Positions 1 to 11,937 of a DNA stretch of 64,000 bases are shown here, piece after piece. The stretch is taken from positions 62,001-126,000 of the forward strand of contig CAVZBZ010000001.1 in the NCBI GenBank assembly GCA_963773665.1, read 5' to 3'. A program made the position numbers and the translations under genes. Each line of letters begins with the position of its first letter. The first letter of the stretch is position 1. The DNA is from DATJLY01 sp963773665. Its GTDB lineage: Bacteria > Pseudomonadota > Alphaproteobacteria > ATCC43930 > CGMCC-115725. The notes under the pieces are model-generated. The model saw nothing but the letters and a program-made list of their open reading frames with translations. It was not told the DNA's origin and ran no database searches.

Positions 1-2466
<2,466 letters not shown>

Positions 2467-2656
2467 GGATGCTCCTCAAATCCTGATCGGCTCGCGCCCG
2501 ACTAGACAGCCGGCGCCGACAAAACCACCCAATTCCTCCCCCGAAACGGCAATGGCCGGCAAGCGCGGGACCGAACCTCGCGCTCCGGCTCTTAGCGCCG
2601 CCGCCCGGCGGGCGCGGCGACTCGCGCCCCCGGGCACCGGTACCGCGTGACGCGGT

Positions 2657-3037
2657 CTATTTGACTTCGACCGTCGCACCAGCCTCTTCGAGCTGTTTCT
2701 TGATCTTCGCCGCCTCGTCCTTGTTGACCCCTTCCTTGACCGCCTTGGGCGCGCCTTCGACCAGATCCTTCGCCTCCTTGAGGCCGAGACTGGTGATTGC
2801 ACGCACCTCCTTGATAACGTTTATTTTTTTCTCGCCCGCCGCAGTCAGGATGACGTTGAACTCGGTCTTTTCGACCGGCGCTTCCGCGGCCGCGCCGCCG
2901 CCGGCTCCCGGCATCGCCACCGCCATAGGCGCGGCCGCCGTTACGCCCCATTTCTCCTCGAGGAGCTTCGACAGCTCGGACGCCTCGAGCACGGTGAGGG
3001 TCAACAATTCGTCGGCAATTTTATTCAGATCAGCCAT
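2657..3037 (-). CDS. rplL: 50S ribosomal protein L7/L12
   Basis: This 126-residue acidic stalk protein recruits translation factors to the ribosome. It has the N-terminal dimerisation helices, an Ala-rich hinge at about residues 38-56, and a C-terminal domain ending in EAGATVEVK, all typical of the family. It follows rplJ by about 40 bp, the conserved order for the L10-(L7/L12)4 stalk. A 6-bp hairpin (ACCGCG/CGCGGT, 2642-2656) sits directly after the stop codon. It has no U-tract, so it could be a processing or partial attenuation site before rpoB rather than a full terminator; that role is inference. Confidence 0.98.
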   Translation of the reverse strand: MADLNKIADELLTLTVLEASELSKLLEEKWGVTAAAPMAVAMPGAGGGAAAEAPVEKTEFNVILTAAGEKKINVIKEVRAITSLGLKEAKDLVEGAPKAVKEGVNKDEAAKIKKQLEEAGATVEVK

Positions 3038-3076
3038 GTTAGCACTCCTGGGAGATTTGCAAGATGCTTGTGTGAG

Positions 3077-3598
3077 TTAAGCCGCTTGGCTCGCCTTTTT
3101 CGCGTAGGCATCGAGGACGCGGGCAACCTGTGCGCCGGGCGCCTGCAGCACGGCGGCGACACGCGACGCCGGCGATTGCAGAAGACCGACCAACTTGGCC
3201 CGCAACTGATCGAGCGAGGGCAGGATCGCAAGCGACTTCACCCCATTTGCGTCGAGCTGCCGTTCGCCGAGGCTTCCCCCGACGATGCGGAGCTTTTCGT
3301 TCCTGTTGGCGAACTCGACGGCGATCTTGGCCGCCGCCACCGGGTCCCGCGAAAACGCGATCGCGGTTGGTCCGGTGAACAGCGGTGCAATCCGCTCGAA
3401 TTTCGTGCCGGCGAGGGCGCGCCGTGCGAGCCGGTTCTTCGTGACTTTGAAGTTGGCCCCGGCCGCACGCATCTGCCGCCGCAGGTCCGTCATCTCCGCG
3501 ACCGTGAGACCGGTCTGATGGGTGACGACGACACATGCGGTATCGGCGAGCGCGTGCTGCAAGGTCGCGACCAGCTTCTCTTTCTGCGACCGCTCCAC
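3077..3598 (-). CDS. rplJ: 50S ribosomal protein L10
   Basis: L10 anchors L7/L12 dimers on the ribosome and, in bacteria studied, represses its own operon by binding the mRNA leader. I chose GTG at 3598, giving 173 residues beginning MERSQKEKLV. It has a GGAG-like ribosome-binding site about 10 nt upstream, and the family normally starts at this point. An in-frame ATG at 3631 would add 11 residues (MSAGSNGRRRS) that the family does not have. The long upstream leader (3632-3867) separates it from rplA. Confidence 0.95.
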   Translation of the reverse strand: MERSQKEKLVATLQHALADTACVVVTHQTGLTVAEMTDLRRQMRAAGANFKVTKNRLARRALAGTKFERIAPLFTGPTAIAFSRDPVAAAKIAVEFANRNEKLRIVGGSLGERQLDANGVKSLAILPSLDQLRAKLVGLLQSPASRVAAVLQAPGAQVARVLDAYAKKASQAA

Positions 3599-3631
3599 AG
3601 ATCGTCTCCGACCGTTTGACCCGGCGCTCAA

Positions 3632-3860
3632 GCCGGATCGGTTACACGAGAGCGCCCCGACTGGTGCGCCCGGTTCGCCTGTCCCAGAAGTGCCGGCCGC
3701 CGGATCACCGGCGGATGGCTCTCCCGTCTCCGGCAGGCGCCCTTTCGGGCTTTAGGCCGGCCACAGGAAGCCGGCACCTGCACTCTCGGACAGGACCGGA
3801 ATGGCGTTTCCGCCATTCCGTACCTTCGCCGCCCGAAGGCGGCGCAGATCACGTCGCGAG
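3632..3860 (-). promoter_or_regulatory. candidate L10 leader (autoregulatory rplJ 5' UTR)
   Basis: About 230 bp of non-coding DNA separates rplA from rplJ. It contains a perfect 10-bp hairpin with a GAAA tetraloop (3797-3820, minus-strand sense) and a UUCG-type hairpin (3828-3843) just after the rplA stop, plus GC-rich complementary stretches closer to rplJ. Proteobacterial rplJL operons carry the L10 leader here, where L10-L12 binds and represses translation. Position and structure fit, but I could not run a covariance model. Confidence 0.55.
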
Positions 3861-3867
3861 CGCCGCG

Positions 3868-4560
3868 CTATGACGCGACGCTCGAAATCTCCAGCTTCAC
3901 GCCCGGCCCCATGGTCGAGCTGAGGCTCACCTTCTTGATGAAGGTGCCTTTGACACCGGACGGCTTGGCGCGCGTAATCGCGCCGACGAAGGCGCGCAAA
4001 TTCTCGAGCAGCGCCTCTTCGGTGAAGCTCGCCTTGCCGACGCCGGCTTGGACGATGCCGGCCTTCTCGGCGCGATACTCGACCTGGCCGCCCTTCGCCG
4101 CCTTGATCGCCTCGGTCACGTTCTGCGTCACGGAGCCGAGGCGCGGGTTCGGCATGAGGCCGCGGGGTCCCAGGATTTTGCCGAGCTTGCCGACCACCGA
4201 CATCATGTCGGGCGTGGCGATGCAGCGGTCGAATTCAATCTGGCCGGCCTGCACCTTCTCGGCGAGGTCCTCGGCGCCGACGATATCGGCGCCCGCCTGC
4301 TTCGCCTCTTCGGCACGCTCGCCCTTGGCGAAGACGGCGATACGCACCGACTTGCCCGTGCCGTTCGGCAGCATCACCGTGCCGCGCACGTTCTGATCGG
4401 GCTTGCGCGGATCGATGTTGAGGTTGAGTGAGACTTCGACAGTCGGGTCGAACTTCGTCTTGGCGCTTGCCTTGATGAGCTTCACCGCGTCGGCCGCGCT
4501 GTAAAAGGCGTTGCGGTCGATCGCCTTGTAGGCGTCTTCAAGCTTCTTGCCCTTCGCCAT
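3868..4560 (-). CDS. rplA: 50S ribosomal protein L1
   Basis: This 230-residue protein of the L1 stalk of the large subunit also represses its own operon in many bacteria. The full-length family pattern is visible, including the GTVMLPNGTGK stretch at about residues 60-70 and the KILGPRGLMPNPRLGSVT signature near residues 127-144. It starts 4 bp after the rplK stop, so the two are translationally coupled in the usual rplK-rplA order. Confidence 0.98.
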   Translation of the reverse strand: MAKGKKLEDAYKAIDRNAFYSAADAVKLIKASAKTKFDPTVEVSLNLNIDPRKPDQNVRGTVMLPNGTGKSVRIAVFAKGERAEEAKQAGADIVGAEDLAEKVQAGQIEFDRCIATPDMMSVVGKLGKILGPRGLMPNPRLGSVTQNVTEAIKAAKGGQVEYRAEKAGIVQAGVGKASFTEEALLENLRAFVGAITRAKPSGVKGTFIKKVSLSSTMGPGVKLEISSVAS

Positions 4561-4564
4561 GTCG

Positions 4565-4993
4565 CTACTCCACCACCTCGAGGCCCATCGAGCGGGCCGA
4601 GCCGATGATCATCTGGCATGCGCCGTCCAGATCCTTGGCGTTGAGATCCGCCATCTTCTTCTGCGCGATGTCGCGGACCTGCGCCATCGTCACCTTGCCG
4701 ACCGTGCCCTTGCCCGGAGTTTGCGAGCCCTTTTCGATGCCCGCGGCCTTCAGGAGAAAATAGGAATTGGGCGGCGACTTGGTGACGAACGTAAAGCTGC
4801 GGTCGGCGAAGGCGGTGATGATCACGGGCACCGGCATGCCGGGCTCGAGGTTCTGCGTCTGCGCGTTGAACGTCTTGCAGAACTCCATGATATTGAGGCC
4901 GCGCTGGCCCAAGGCAGGGCCGATCGGCGGCGAAGGATTGGCCTTCCCCGCGGGCACCTGCAGCTTGATGAAGCCGACCACCTTCTTTGCCAT
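4565..4993 (-). CDS. rplK: 50S ribosomal protein L11
   Basis: L11 binds the GTPase-associated centre of 23S rRNA. The 142-residue length is exact for the family. The N-terminal proline-rich signature (VPAGKANPSPPIGPALGQRG) and the C-terminal rRNA-binding domain ending in SARSMGLEV are both present. It lies between nusG (12 bp upstream) and rplA, the standard order. Confidence 0.98.
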   Translation of the reverse strand: MAKKVVGFIKLQVPAGKANPSPPIGPALGQRGLNIMEFCKTFNAQTQNLEPGMPVPVIITAFADRSFTFVTKSPPNSYFLLKAAGIEKGSQTPGKGTVGKVTMAQVRDIAQKKMADLNAKDLDGACQMIIGSARSMGLEVVE

Positions 4994-5005
4994 TCTCCGA
5001 CCCCG

Positions 5006-5536
5006 TTAGACCTTCTCAACCTGCGAATATTCGAGCTCGACAGGGGTCGCGCGTCCGAAGATCGAGACCGCCACCTTGAGCCGCGCCTTCTCCTCGTCAA
5101 CCTCTTCGACATAGCCATTGAACGAGGTGAACGGGCCGTCGCACACGCGCACCTGCTCGCCGATCTCGAAGGTAATGGACGGCTTCGGCCGCTCGATCCC
5201 TTCCTGCACCTGGCGCATGATGCGGTTCGCCTCGGCCTCGGTGATCGGCACCGGCCGGCCCTTGCCGCCGAGGAAGCCCGTGACCTTGGGCGTGTTCTTG
5301 ACGAGGTGCCAGGTCTCGTCGGAGAGATCCATCTTCACCAGCACATAGCCGGGGAAGAATTTTCGTTCCGAACTTACCTTGGCGCCGCGCCGCACCTCGA
5401 CCACCTCTTCGGTCGGGACGAGCACTTCCTCGAACTTGTCGGCGACGCCCTTCTGCTCGGCCTGCTCGCGGATCGACTGCGCGACCTTCTTCTCGAAGCC
5501 CGAATAGACGTGAATGACGTACCATCGCGCCGTCAT
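5006..5536 (-). CDS. nusG: transcription termination/antitermination protein NusG
   Basis: NusG binds RNA polymerase, Rho and ribosomal S10, coupling transcription to translation and termination. The 176 residues comprise the NGN domain (starting WYVIHVYSGFEKKVAQSI) and a C-terminal KOW domain (GEQVRVCDGPFTSFNGYVEE). Family length and order are normal. It starts 3 bp after the secE stop, and its neighbour on the other side is rplK. Confidence 0.97.
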   Translation of the reverse strand: MTARWYVIHVYSGFEKKVAQSIREQAEQKGVADKFEEVLVPTEEVVEVRRGAKVSSERKFFPGYVLVKMDLSDETWHLVKNTPKVTGFLGGKGRPVPITEAEANRIMRQVQEGIERPKPSITFEIGEQVRVCDGPFTSFNGYVEEVDEEKARLKVAVSIFGRATPVELEYSQVEKV

Positions 5537-5539
5537 CGC

Positions 5540-5737
5540 TCACGCTCCGAGATTGAGCGCCCAGCGCACGACAGTGCCCAGCGCCTGGTCGATCGCGAAG
5601 AAGAAGATCGCCGCCACGAACACCATGGCGAAAACCATGGCGGTGGTGACGCCGGTCTCCTTGCGGGATGGCCACGTGACGCGGCCAACTTCCTGCCGGA
5701 CCTGCCGCAGAAATTCGAGCGGGTTGGTTTTTGCCAT
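5540..5737 (-). CDS. secE: preprotein translocase subunit SecE
   Basis: This is the small essential SecYEG subunit. From ATG at 5737 it has 65 residues, beginning MAKTNPLEFLRQVRQEVGRV. That is followed by the conserved WPSRKET amphipathic segment and one transmembrane helix (about residues 32-55). A longer in-frame extension to 5845 would run toward the tRNA-Trp gene and has no family support, so the ATG at 5737 is preferred. Short single-helix SecE is the usual alphaproteobacterial form. Confidence 0.95.
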   Translation of the reverse strand: MAKTNPLEFLRQVRQEVGRVTWPSRKETGVTTAMVFAMVFVAAIFFFAIDQALGTVVRWALNLGA

Positions 5738-5815
5738 GATGCGCCGCGTTGGGAGGAGCCTATATAGCGCCCCGACCGGCCGAGCGCCAGACCCCCTCGC
5801 GCGGACAGGCGGGAG

Positions 5816-5891
5816 TGGCAGGAGTGGAGGGGCTCGAACCCCCAACCCCCGGTTTTGGAGACCGGTGCTCTACCAATTGAGCTACACTCCT
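5816..5891 (-). tRNA. tRNA-Trp (anticodon CCA)
   Basis: A complete cloverleaf of 76 nt includes an encoded 3' CCA. The acceptor pairs AGGAGTG with CACTCCT, the anticodon loop reads CTCCAAA, and the T-loop is GGTTCGAGCC-like. Its position between tuf and secE is the classical place for tRNA-Trp. Confidence 0.98.
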
Positions 5892-5963
5892 AGCGCGAAG
5901 GGCTGGTTCTAAATGCGCCGGCAGGGCGCCGTCAATCGCGATCGCCGGAACCGTTGAGGGGTG

Positions 5964-6104
5964 ATGGAGCAGGTCTGGAATTTCCTGCGCGCGCCGGCGC
6001 TGCATATCGCGATCGCACGCGATGCCTTCGTATTCGACATCTCGTGGCTCGGGATCGTGATCGTCGTCGGCGGCCTCGTGCTGTGGCGCTACCTGCGGCG
6101 ATGA
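5964..6104 (+). CDS. possible 46-residue single-pass membrane micropeptide
   Basis: A small open frame lies on the plus strand between tRNA-Trp and tuf, opposite to every other gene in this block. It starts MEQVWNFLRAPALHIAIARD and then has a hydrophobic segment (about residues 28-41, WLGIVIVVGGLVLW) ending in WRYLRR, which gives a positive-inside anchor. A GAGGGG ribosome-binding site precedes the ATG at good spacing; an in-frame GTG at 5961 is the alternative. It ends 6 bp before the convergent tuf stop. I do not recognise a family. It may be real or a chance frame. Confidence 0.4.
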   Translation: MEQVWNFLRAPALHIAIARDAFVFDISWLGIVIVVGGLVLWRYLRR

Positions 6105-6110
6105 CCCGCG

Positions 6111-7301
<1,191 letters not shown>

Positions 7302-7344
7302 GGGCCGGCTTCCTTGCGCTTCAATCGTCGATGGGCGGCCGTGC

Positions 7345-7418
7345 TGGAGCGGGTGAAGGGAATCGAACCCTTGTCGTAAGCTTGGAAGGCTTCTGCTCTA
7401 CCATTGAGCTACACCCGC
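7345..7418 (-). tRNA. tRNA-Gly (anticodon TCC)
   Basis: A 74-nt cloverleaf has an encoded CCA. The acceptor pairs GCGGGTG with CACCCGC, and the anticodon loop CTTCCAA gives TCC. It lies 43 bp upstream of tuf and is presumably transcribed with it. Confidence 0.98.
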
Positions 7419-7436
7419 AACGGGCACGGAGCATGG

Positions 7437-7522
<86 letters not shown>

Positions 7523-7632
7523 GAAACCGCCCGGCGGTCCGGCGCAGCGGAAGCGCGGTGATAAGTCCGGTCACGGCGTTTGTCAATCGGGCGGGGAGAA
7601 TGCTTTACTCGCAGACGCAACGAAGGAATTCG

Positions 7633-8445
7633 ATGTCGCGCGCCAGTTCCAACGCCGGAAAAGAACGCCGGGGGATGCCCTCCCGCGGCGAACGCGGCAC
7701 GGCATCGGCCGCGAACTGGATCTATGGCCGGCACGCCGTCGCAGCCGCGCTCGACAATCCAGCGCGTCGCATCCGGCGCATCGTCGCGACGCAAGAATCT
7801 CTCCCCTCGCTCGAGCCGATGCTCGCCAGCGCGCAGGCCGACCTTCCGGCCGCGCCCGAAATCCTGGATCGCCGCGCGCTCGCGCTGCTGCTGCCGGAGG
7901 ACGCGGTCCATCAGGGCATCGCCATCGCCGCCGATCCACTACCGCGCCGCGAGCTTGCGGAGCTTCTGTCCGAACTTCGGGAAGGTGCCGGGCCGAACAT
8001 CATCGTCGTGCTCGACCAAGTTACCGACCCGCACAATGTCGGCGCGATCCTGCGCTCGGCGGCGGCTTTTGCGGCGCTTGCCGTCGTCGTGCCGGATCAC
8101 GGCACGGCGCCGGCTTCGGGCGTGCTCGCCAAGGCCGCCTCGGGGGGGCTCGAGATCGTGCCCCTTGTGCGCGTCGGCAATCTCGCGCGCGCGCTCGAAC
8201 ACGTGAAAGCGGCGGGGTTCTGGTGCGTCGGGCTCGAAGCCGAAGCAGCGGAAAGCCTTGCGAGCCTCGATCTTCCGGAACGGGTGGCGCTCGTGCTCGG
8301 CGCCGAAGGCGGCGGGCTCCGGCGATTGACGCGCGAGCATTGCGATTTCCTGGCGCGACTGCCGACGCGGGGCGGCGCGTCGCTCAACGTGTCGAACGCC
8401 GCGGCGGTCGCTCTATACGACATCGCTCGGAGGAGCCTTGGCTGA
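7633..8445 (+). CDS. rlmB: 23S rRNA (guanosine-2'-O-)-methyltransferase RlmB-type (SpoU/TrmH family)
   Basis: This SPOUT-family enzyme probably methylates the 2'-OH of a guanosine in 23S rRNA. From ATG at 7633 (with a GAAGGA ribosome-binding site) it has 270 residues. An N-terminal substrate-binding domain starts at WIYGRHAVAAAL. The SPOUT knot motifs follow: DQVTDPHNVGAILRSAAAF, then LVLGAEGGGLRRLTREHCD, then LNVSNAAAVALYD. An upstream in-frame extension runs over tRNA-Tyr and is rejected. TrmH-type tRNA activity cannot be excluded by sequence reading. Confidence 0.92.
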   Translation: MSRASSNAGKERRGMPSRGERGTASAANWIYGRHAVAAALDNPARRIRRIVATQESLPSLEPMLASAQADLPAAPEILDRRALALLLPEDAVHQGIAIAADPLPRRELAELLSELREGAGPNIIVVLDQVTDPHNVGAILRSAAAFAALAVVVPDHGTAPASGVLAKAASGGLEIVPLVRVGNLARALEHVKAAGFWCVGLEAEAAESLASLDLPERVALVLGAEGGGLRRLTREHCDFLARLPTRGGASLNVSNAAAVALYDIARRSLG

Positions 8446-8900
8446 TCTGCCGATCGCCCGGTGGTGCGCGGCGGCGGTGATCGCGACGCCGGACGGGCGC
8501 TACCTCATGCAGCCTGCGCGACGCGAAGCCGGAAATCCTGCTGCCCGATCACTGGGCGCTGTTCGGTGGCAGCATCGAGCCGGGCGAGGCGCCGGACGCG
8601 GCGCTGCGGCGCGAGCTTGCCGAAGAACTGCGCTTCGACGCGAAACGCATCGAGCCGTTCTCGGAGATGCTGATCGATCTGCCGTTCACCCCGCCGCGGC
8701 GCGACCGCATGAGCTTCTTCCACGTGCCGATCGAGCAGCGCGACGTGGCAACGATGGTGCTGAGCGAAGGTGCTGCGATGCAGCTCTTTCGGGCCGAGGA
8801 GGTCGCGGCGCTGGCGCGGGTAGCACCCTGGGACCTTGCGGTCGTGCTCATGCATGCGCGGCGCGGGCCGCTGTTTGCGCAACGGCCCGCGCCGCCATAG
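8438..8900 (+). pseudogene. NUDIX hydrolase with a +1 frameshift
   Basis: The reading starts at TTG 8438 (behind GGAGG), overlapping the rlmB stop, with ADLPIARWCAAAVIATPDGR. After the codons for YLMQ it must shift frame near 8513, where one extra C appears, to continue LRDAKPEILLPDHWALFGGS and onward to the stop at 8900. The second frame holds a NUDIX box, GSIEPGEAPDAALRRELAEE, with all catalytic acidic residues, although the usual late Gly is Arg. The rest reads as an intact hydrolase end. Either this is a recent pseudogene or a single-base sequencing or assembly error. The substrate is unknown. Confidence 0.7.
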
Positions 8901-8962
8901 AGCGCAAACCGTCAGCGGCGATCGAAACGCGCGCCGCGGTCGCCCCGCAGTTCCCGCCGGGC

Positions 8963-9238
8963 TCAGCGGTGCGGCTGCTCGGCGGCGCGGTCGGCGGCAA
9001 GCGAACGGCGCGCAAAAGCATCGACGGCAGTCAATTCATCCGAGCATTCGCGCTCGGTGCGGGCGCGGCGCGCGGCCTCGAGGTGCCGCTCCGCCTCGCG
9101 AGTGTTCGGGCCGGGATGCAGGCGCTCATGCACGAATTTTTCCGCCTTCGGCAGGTCCGAGCAGGGGATTCCCGCCGCATCGGCAAAACCCGACGTCACG
9201 ACCATCGCAACCAAGACCGCAAAACTTGCGATGCGCAT
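8963..9238 (-). CDS. small exported protein of unknown function
   Basis: This 91-residue protein starts MRIASFAVLVAMVVTSGFADA, a clear Sec signal peptide with a likely cleavage after ADA. The mature part has two cysteines (at IPCSD and REC), heptad-like charged stretches (EAERHLEAARRARTERE) and is probably helical. An in-frame ATG at 9262 would put eight residues in front of the signal peptide and is less likely. I do not recognise the family. Confidence 0.6.
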   Translation of the reverse strand: MRIASFAVLVAMVVTSGFADAAGIPCSDLPKAEKFVHERLHPGPNTREAERHLEAARRARTERECSDELTAVDAFARRSLAADRAAEQPHR

Positions 9239-9281
9239 CGATCGATCTCCAGAAACGCTCATGCCAGCGTGAACGGCAGGA

Positions 9282-10322
9282 TCACTCGATCACTTCGTCG
9301 GCCCGCGCGAGTACGGCGGGCGGAAGGACAAGTCCGATCGCCGTTGCCGCCTTCTTGTTGACCACGAGCGTGAAGCGTGTCGGCTGAAGCACCGGGAGAT
9401 CGCCAGGAGAAGTGCCGGAGAGAATGCGATCGATATATTTCGCGGCGAGCCGCATCTGCTCGCCGAGGTCGACGCCCCACGATACGAGCCCGCCGCGCGT
9501 CGCTATGACGCGAAAGGCATAGATCGCCGGCAGACGATATTGGCTCGCAAGCGCCACGACCGCGTCGGCATGGTTGAGGGTAAACACATCGGAAGGGAGA
9601 AGAAGACCGCCGCCGCCCTTCTTCGCCAGCGCCGCCAGCGCCGGTTCGATGTCGCCTTCATCGTGCAGTTGAACGCCATCGACGGCGACGCCAAGCGCAG
9701 GCCCCGCGCCTTGGACCGAGCGCAGGAAGCGATCGGCGTAAGGCGCGGTCACGGGGTTGTAGAGCACGGTGGCGTGCGCGAGCCCCGGTGCAATCTCCTT
9801 GAGGAGGCCAAGCCACTTGCCGCCCATACTGGGCTCGAAATTGGTGAAGCCGGTGATGTTCCCGCCGGGATGGGAGAGACTGGCGACGAAGCCCTGCCCG
9901 ACCGGATCCGAGGCGGAAATGAACACGATCGGGATGGTCGTCGTGGCGCGCTTCAGAGGTGCCACGACGGGCGCGCCGCCGGCAAGGATCGTGTCGGGGG
10001 CTGACGCGACCATCTGCACAGCAAGCGTCGCTATGCGCCGGGCGTCGCCGCCGCCCCAGCGGTAATCGACGCTCAGATTGCGCCCGCCGATCCAACCGAG
10101 TTCCTGCAGCGCCTGGCGAAACACGGCGCCAAGATCGGAGACTTCCGGATCGTTCTCGGAGGTCGGCATGAGCACGCCGATGCGCTTCGCGCCGCCGGAC
10201 TGCTGCGCAAAGGCCACGCGCGGCGCAAGTGCCATCGCCCCGAGGACCGTGATGAGTTCGCGCCGCGGCAGGAGGCCGTGCTTCGATCGCGCGGGCGGAA
10301 CAATGTGCGGCTTTGTTGCCAT
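9282..10322 (-). CDS. ABC transporter substrate-binding protein (ABC_sub_bind, PF04392 type)
   Basis: The 346-residue periplasmic protein belongs to the family often found in large numbers in Bradyrhizobium-like genomes. It has a twin-arginine-like leader (RRELITVLGAMALAPRVAFA) and then the family pattern KRIGVLMPTSENDP, FRQALQELGWIGGRNLSVDY, and PIVFISASDPVGQGFVASL followed by HPGGNITG. No permease or ATPase genes adjoin it, so it is an orphan here and its ligand is unknown. The first 18 residues before the RR pair are long for a leader, and an internal start is possible. Confidence 0.85.
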   Translation of the reverse strand: MATKPHIVPPARSKHGLLPRRELITVLGAMALAPRVAFAQQSGGAKRIGVLMPTSENDPEVSDLGAVFRQALQELGWIGGRNLSVDYRWGGGDARRIATLAVQMVASAPDTILAGGAPVVAPLKRATTTIPIVFISASDPVGQGFVASLSHPGGNITGFTNFEPSMGGKWLGLLKEIAPGLAHATVLYNPVTAPYADRFLRSVQGAGPALGVAVDGVQLHDEGDIEPALAALAKKGGGGLLLPSDVFTLNHADAVVALASQYRLPAIYAFRVIATRGGLVSWGVDLGEQMRLAAKYIDRILSGTSPGDLPVLQPTRFTLVVNKKAATAIGLVLPPAVLARADEVIE

Positions 10323-10373
10323 GCCAGCGCCGATGATAAGCGCCAGCGCCGCCGGCCGCCAGCGTCCGCCACG

Positions 10374-11936
10374 TCAGCGCTTGGCTGCGACCTCGTGGGT
10401 CTTCAGGACGCGGTCGGAAGTGGCGTCGCGTTCCTCGAGGCGGATCGCATAGCGCCACAGGGTCGAGAGCTGCTCGAGCACGTTCTTCGCATTCGCCTCG
10501 TCGAGCTCGATGCCATTGTGGACGGCGTGGACGAGGACGAGGCAGCGGTCGCCGGCGAGATCAACGTCGCGGATCTGGATGTCCGGCTCGTGGCGCGCGA
10601 GGTCGTAGTGGCGGGCAAGGGCGCGGCGCAGTTCGCGATAACCCCTCTCGTCATGGATGGCGTCAACCAGCATCGCGTCGGCTTCGCTGTCGTCGAACAC
10701 CTTGAACAGGCGGAAATCGCGGATGACCTTCGGGCTCAGATACTGCAGCACGAAGCTTTCGTCGCGGTAGTTGGCCCAGGCGTGCCGCAGCGTGCCGTAG
10801 GGATCGCCGTTGCCGGCAATCTCGGGGAACCATTCGCGGTCCTCGTCGCTCGGCTCGGTGCAGATGCGCTTGATGTCGCACATCATCGCGAAGCCAAGCG
10901 CATAGGGATTGATGCCGCCGTAACGCTGGTCGTCGTAATCGGGCTGCGAAATCACACTCGTGTGCGAATGCAGGATCTCCAGAAGCGCGCCGTCGCTGAT
11001 GAGACCCTTCTCATGCAGGCGATTGACGATCGTGTAATGGACGAACGTGGCGCAGCCTTCGTTCATCAGCTTCGTCTGCTTCTGCGGATAGAAGTATTGC
11101 GAGATGTGGCGGGCGATGCGCAAGAGCTCGCGCTCCCACGGTTTGAGGCGCGGCGCCTGCTTCTCGAGGAAATAGAGCATATTCTCCTCGGGCAGGCCGA
11201 GCTTCTTGCGCATCTCGGCGCGGTCTTTTTCCTGCTCTTCAACGTCCTTGGGCGCGTTGCGGCCGGGAAGCTCGGCGGTGCGCCAGATGTCGTCGTAGTT
11301 CTCTTCGAAGAAGCGGCGCCGATCTTCCGCGCGCTTCCGCTCCTCTTCGAGGTTAAGTTTAGGCCTGCGCGCGTAGCGATGGACGCCGTGGTTCATGAGC
11401 GCGTGCGCCGCATCGAGCACGCGCTCGACCGCATCGACGCCGAACTGCTCCTCGCAGCGCGAAACGTAATCGCGCGCGAAGGCGAGATAATCGAGGATGC
11501 CGGTCGCGTCGGTCCACTGCCGGAAGAGATAGTTGTTCTTGAAGAAGTGATTGTGGCCGAAGGTAGCGTGTGCGATGACGAGCGTCTGCATGGGCATGGA
11601 ATTCTCTTCCATGATATAGCTGATGCAGGGGCTCGAATTGATGACGATCTCGTATGCCAGTCCCTGGAGGCCGCGACGATAGAGCATCTCCTCGCGCGCG
11701 AAGCGCTTGCCGAAGCTCCAATGCCGGTACATGAGCGGAAGCCCGATCGAGGCATAGGCGTCGAGCATCTGCTCGGACGTGATGACCTCGACCTGGTTGG
11801 GATAGGTGTCGAGGCCCAGTTCGTTGACGGCGATATCCTCGATCGCGGCATAGACGCGGCGGATCTTCTCGAAATCCCACTCGGGTCCCTCGAAGAGAAG
11901 CTCGGCGTCGCCGACGATCGAATTCAACTGGGCCAT
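10374..11936 (-). CDS. SpoVR family protein (YcgB-like)
   Basis: The 520-residue full-length SpoVR-family protein was named from a Bacillus sporulation cortex gene but is widespread in non-sporulating bacteria, where its biochemical role is unknown. Conserved family stretches such as NQVEVITSEQMLDAYASIGL, MYRHWSFGKRF, YEIVINSSPCISYIMEENSM and MNEGCATFVHYTIVNRL are visible. It starts 1 nt after the yeaH stop and is the last gene of the prkA-yeaH-spoVR operon, matching the E. coli yeaG-yeaH-ycgB functional group that responds to starvation. Confidence 0.93.
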   Translation of the reverse strand: MAQLNSIVGDAELLFEGPEWDFEKIRRVYAAIEDIAVNELGLDTYPNQVEVITSEQMLDAYASIGLPLMYRHWSFGKRFAREEMLYRRGLQGLAYEIVINSSPCISYIMEENSMPMQTLVIAHATFGHNHFFKNNYLFRQWTDATGILDYLAFARDYVSRCEEQFGVDAVERVLDAAHALMNHGVHRYARRPKLNLEEERKRAEDRRRFFEENYDDIWRTAELPGRNAPKDVEEQEKDRAEMRKKLGLPEENMLYFLEKQAPRLKPWERELLRIARHISQYFYPQKQTKLMNEGCATFVHYTIVNRLHEKGLISDGALLEILHSHTSVISQPDYDDQRYGGINPYALGFAMMCDIKRICTEPSDEDREWFPEIAGNGDPYGTLRHAWANYRDESFVLQYLSPKVIRDFRLFKVFDDSEADAMLVDAIHDERGYRELRRALARHYDLARHEPDIQIRDVDLAGDRCLVLVHAVHNGIELDEANAKNVLEQLSTLWRYAIRLEERDATSDRVLKTHEVAAKR

Positions 11937-11937
11937 G

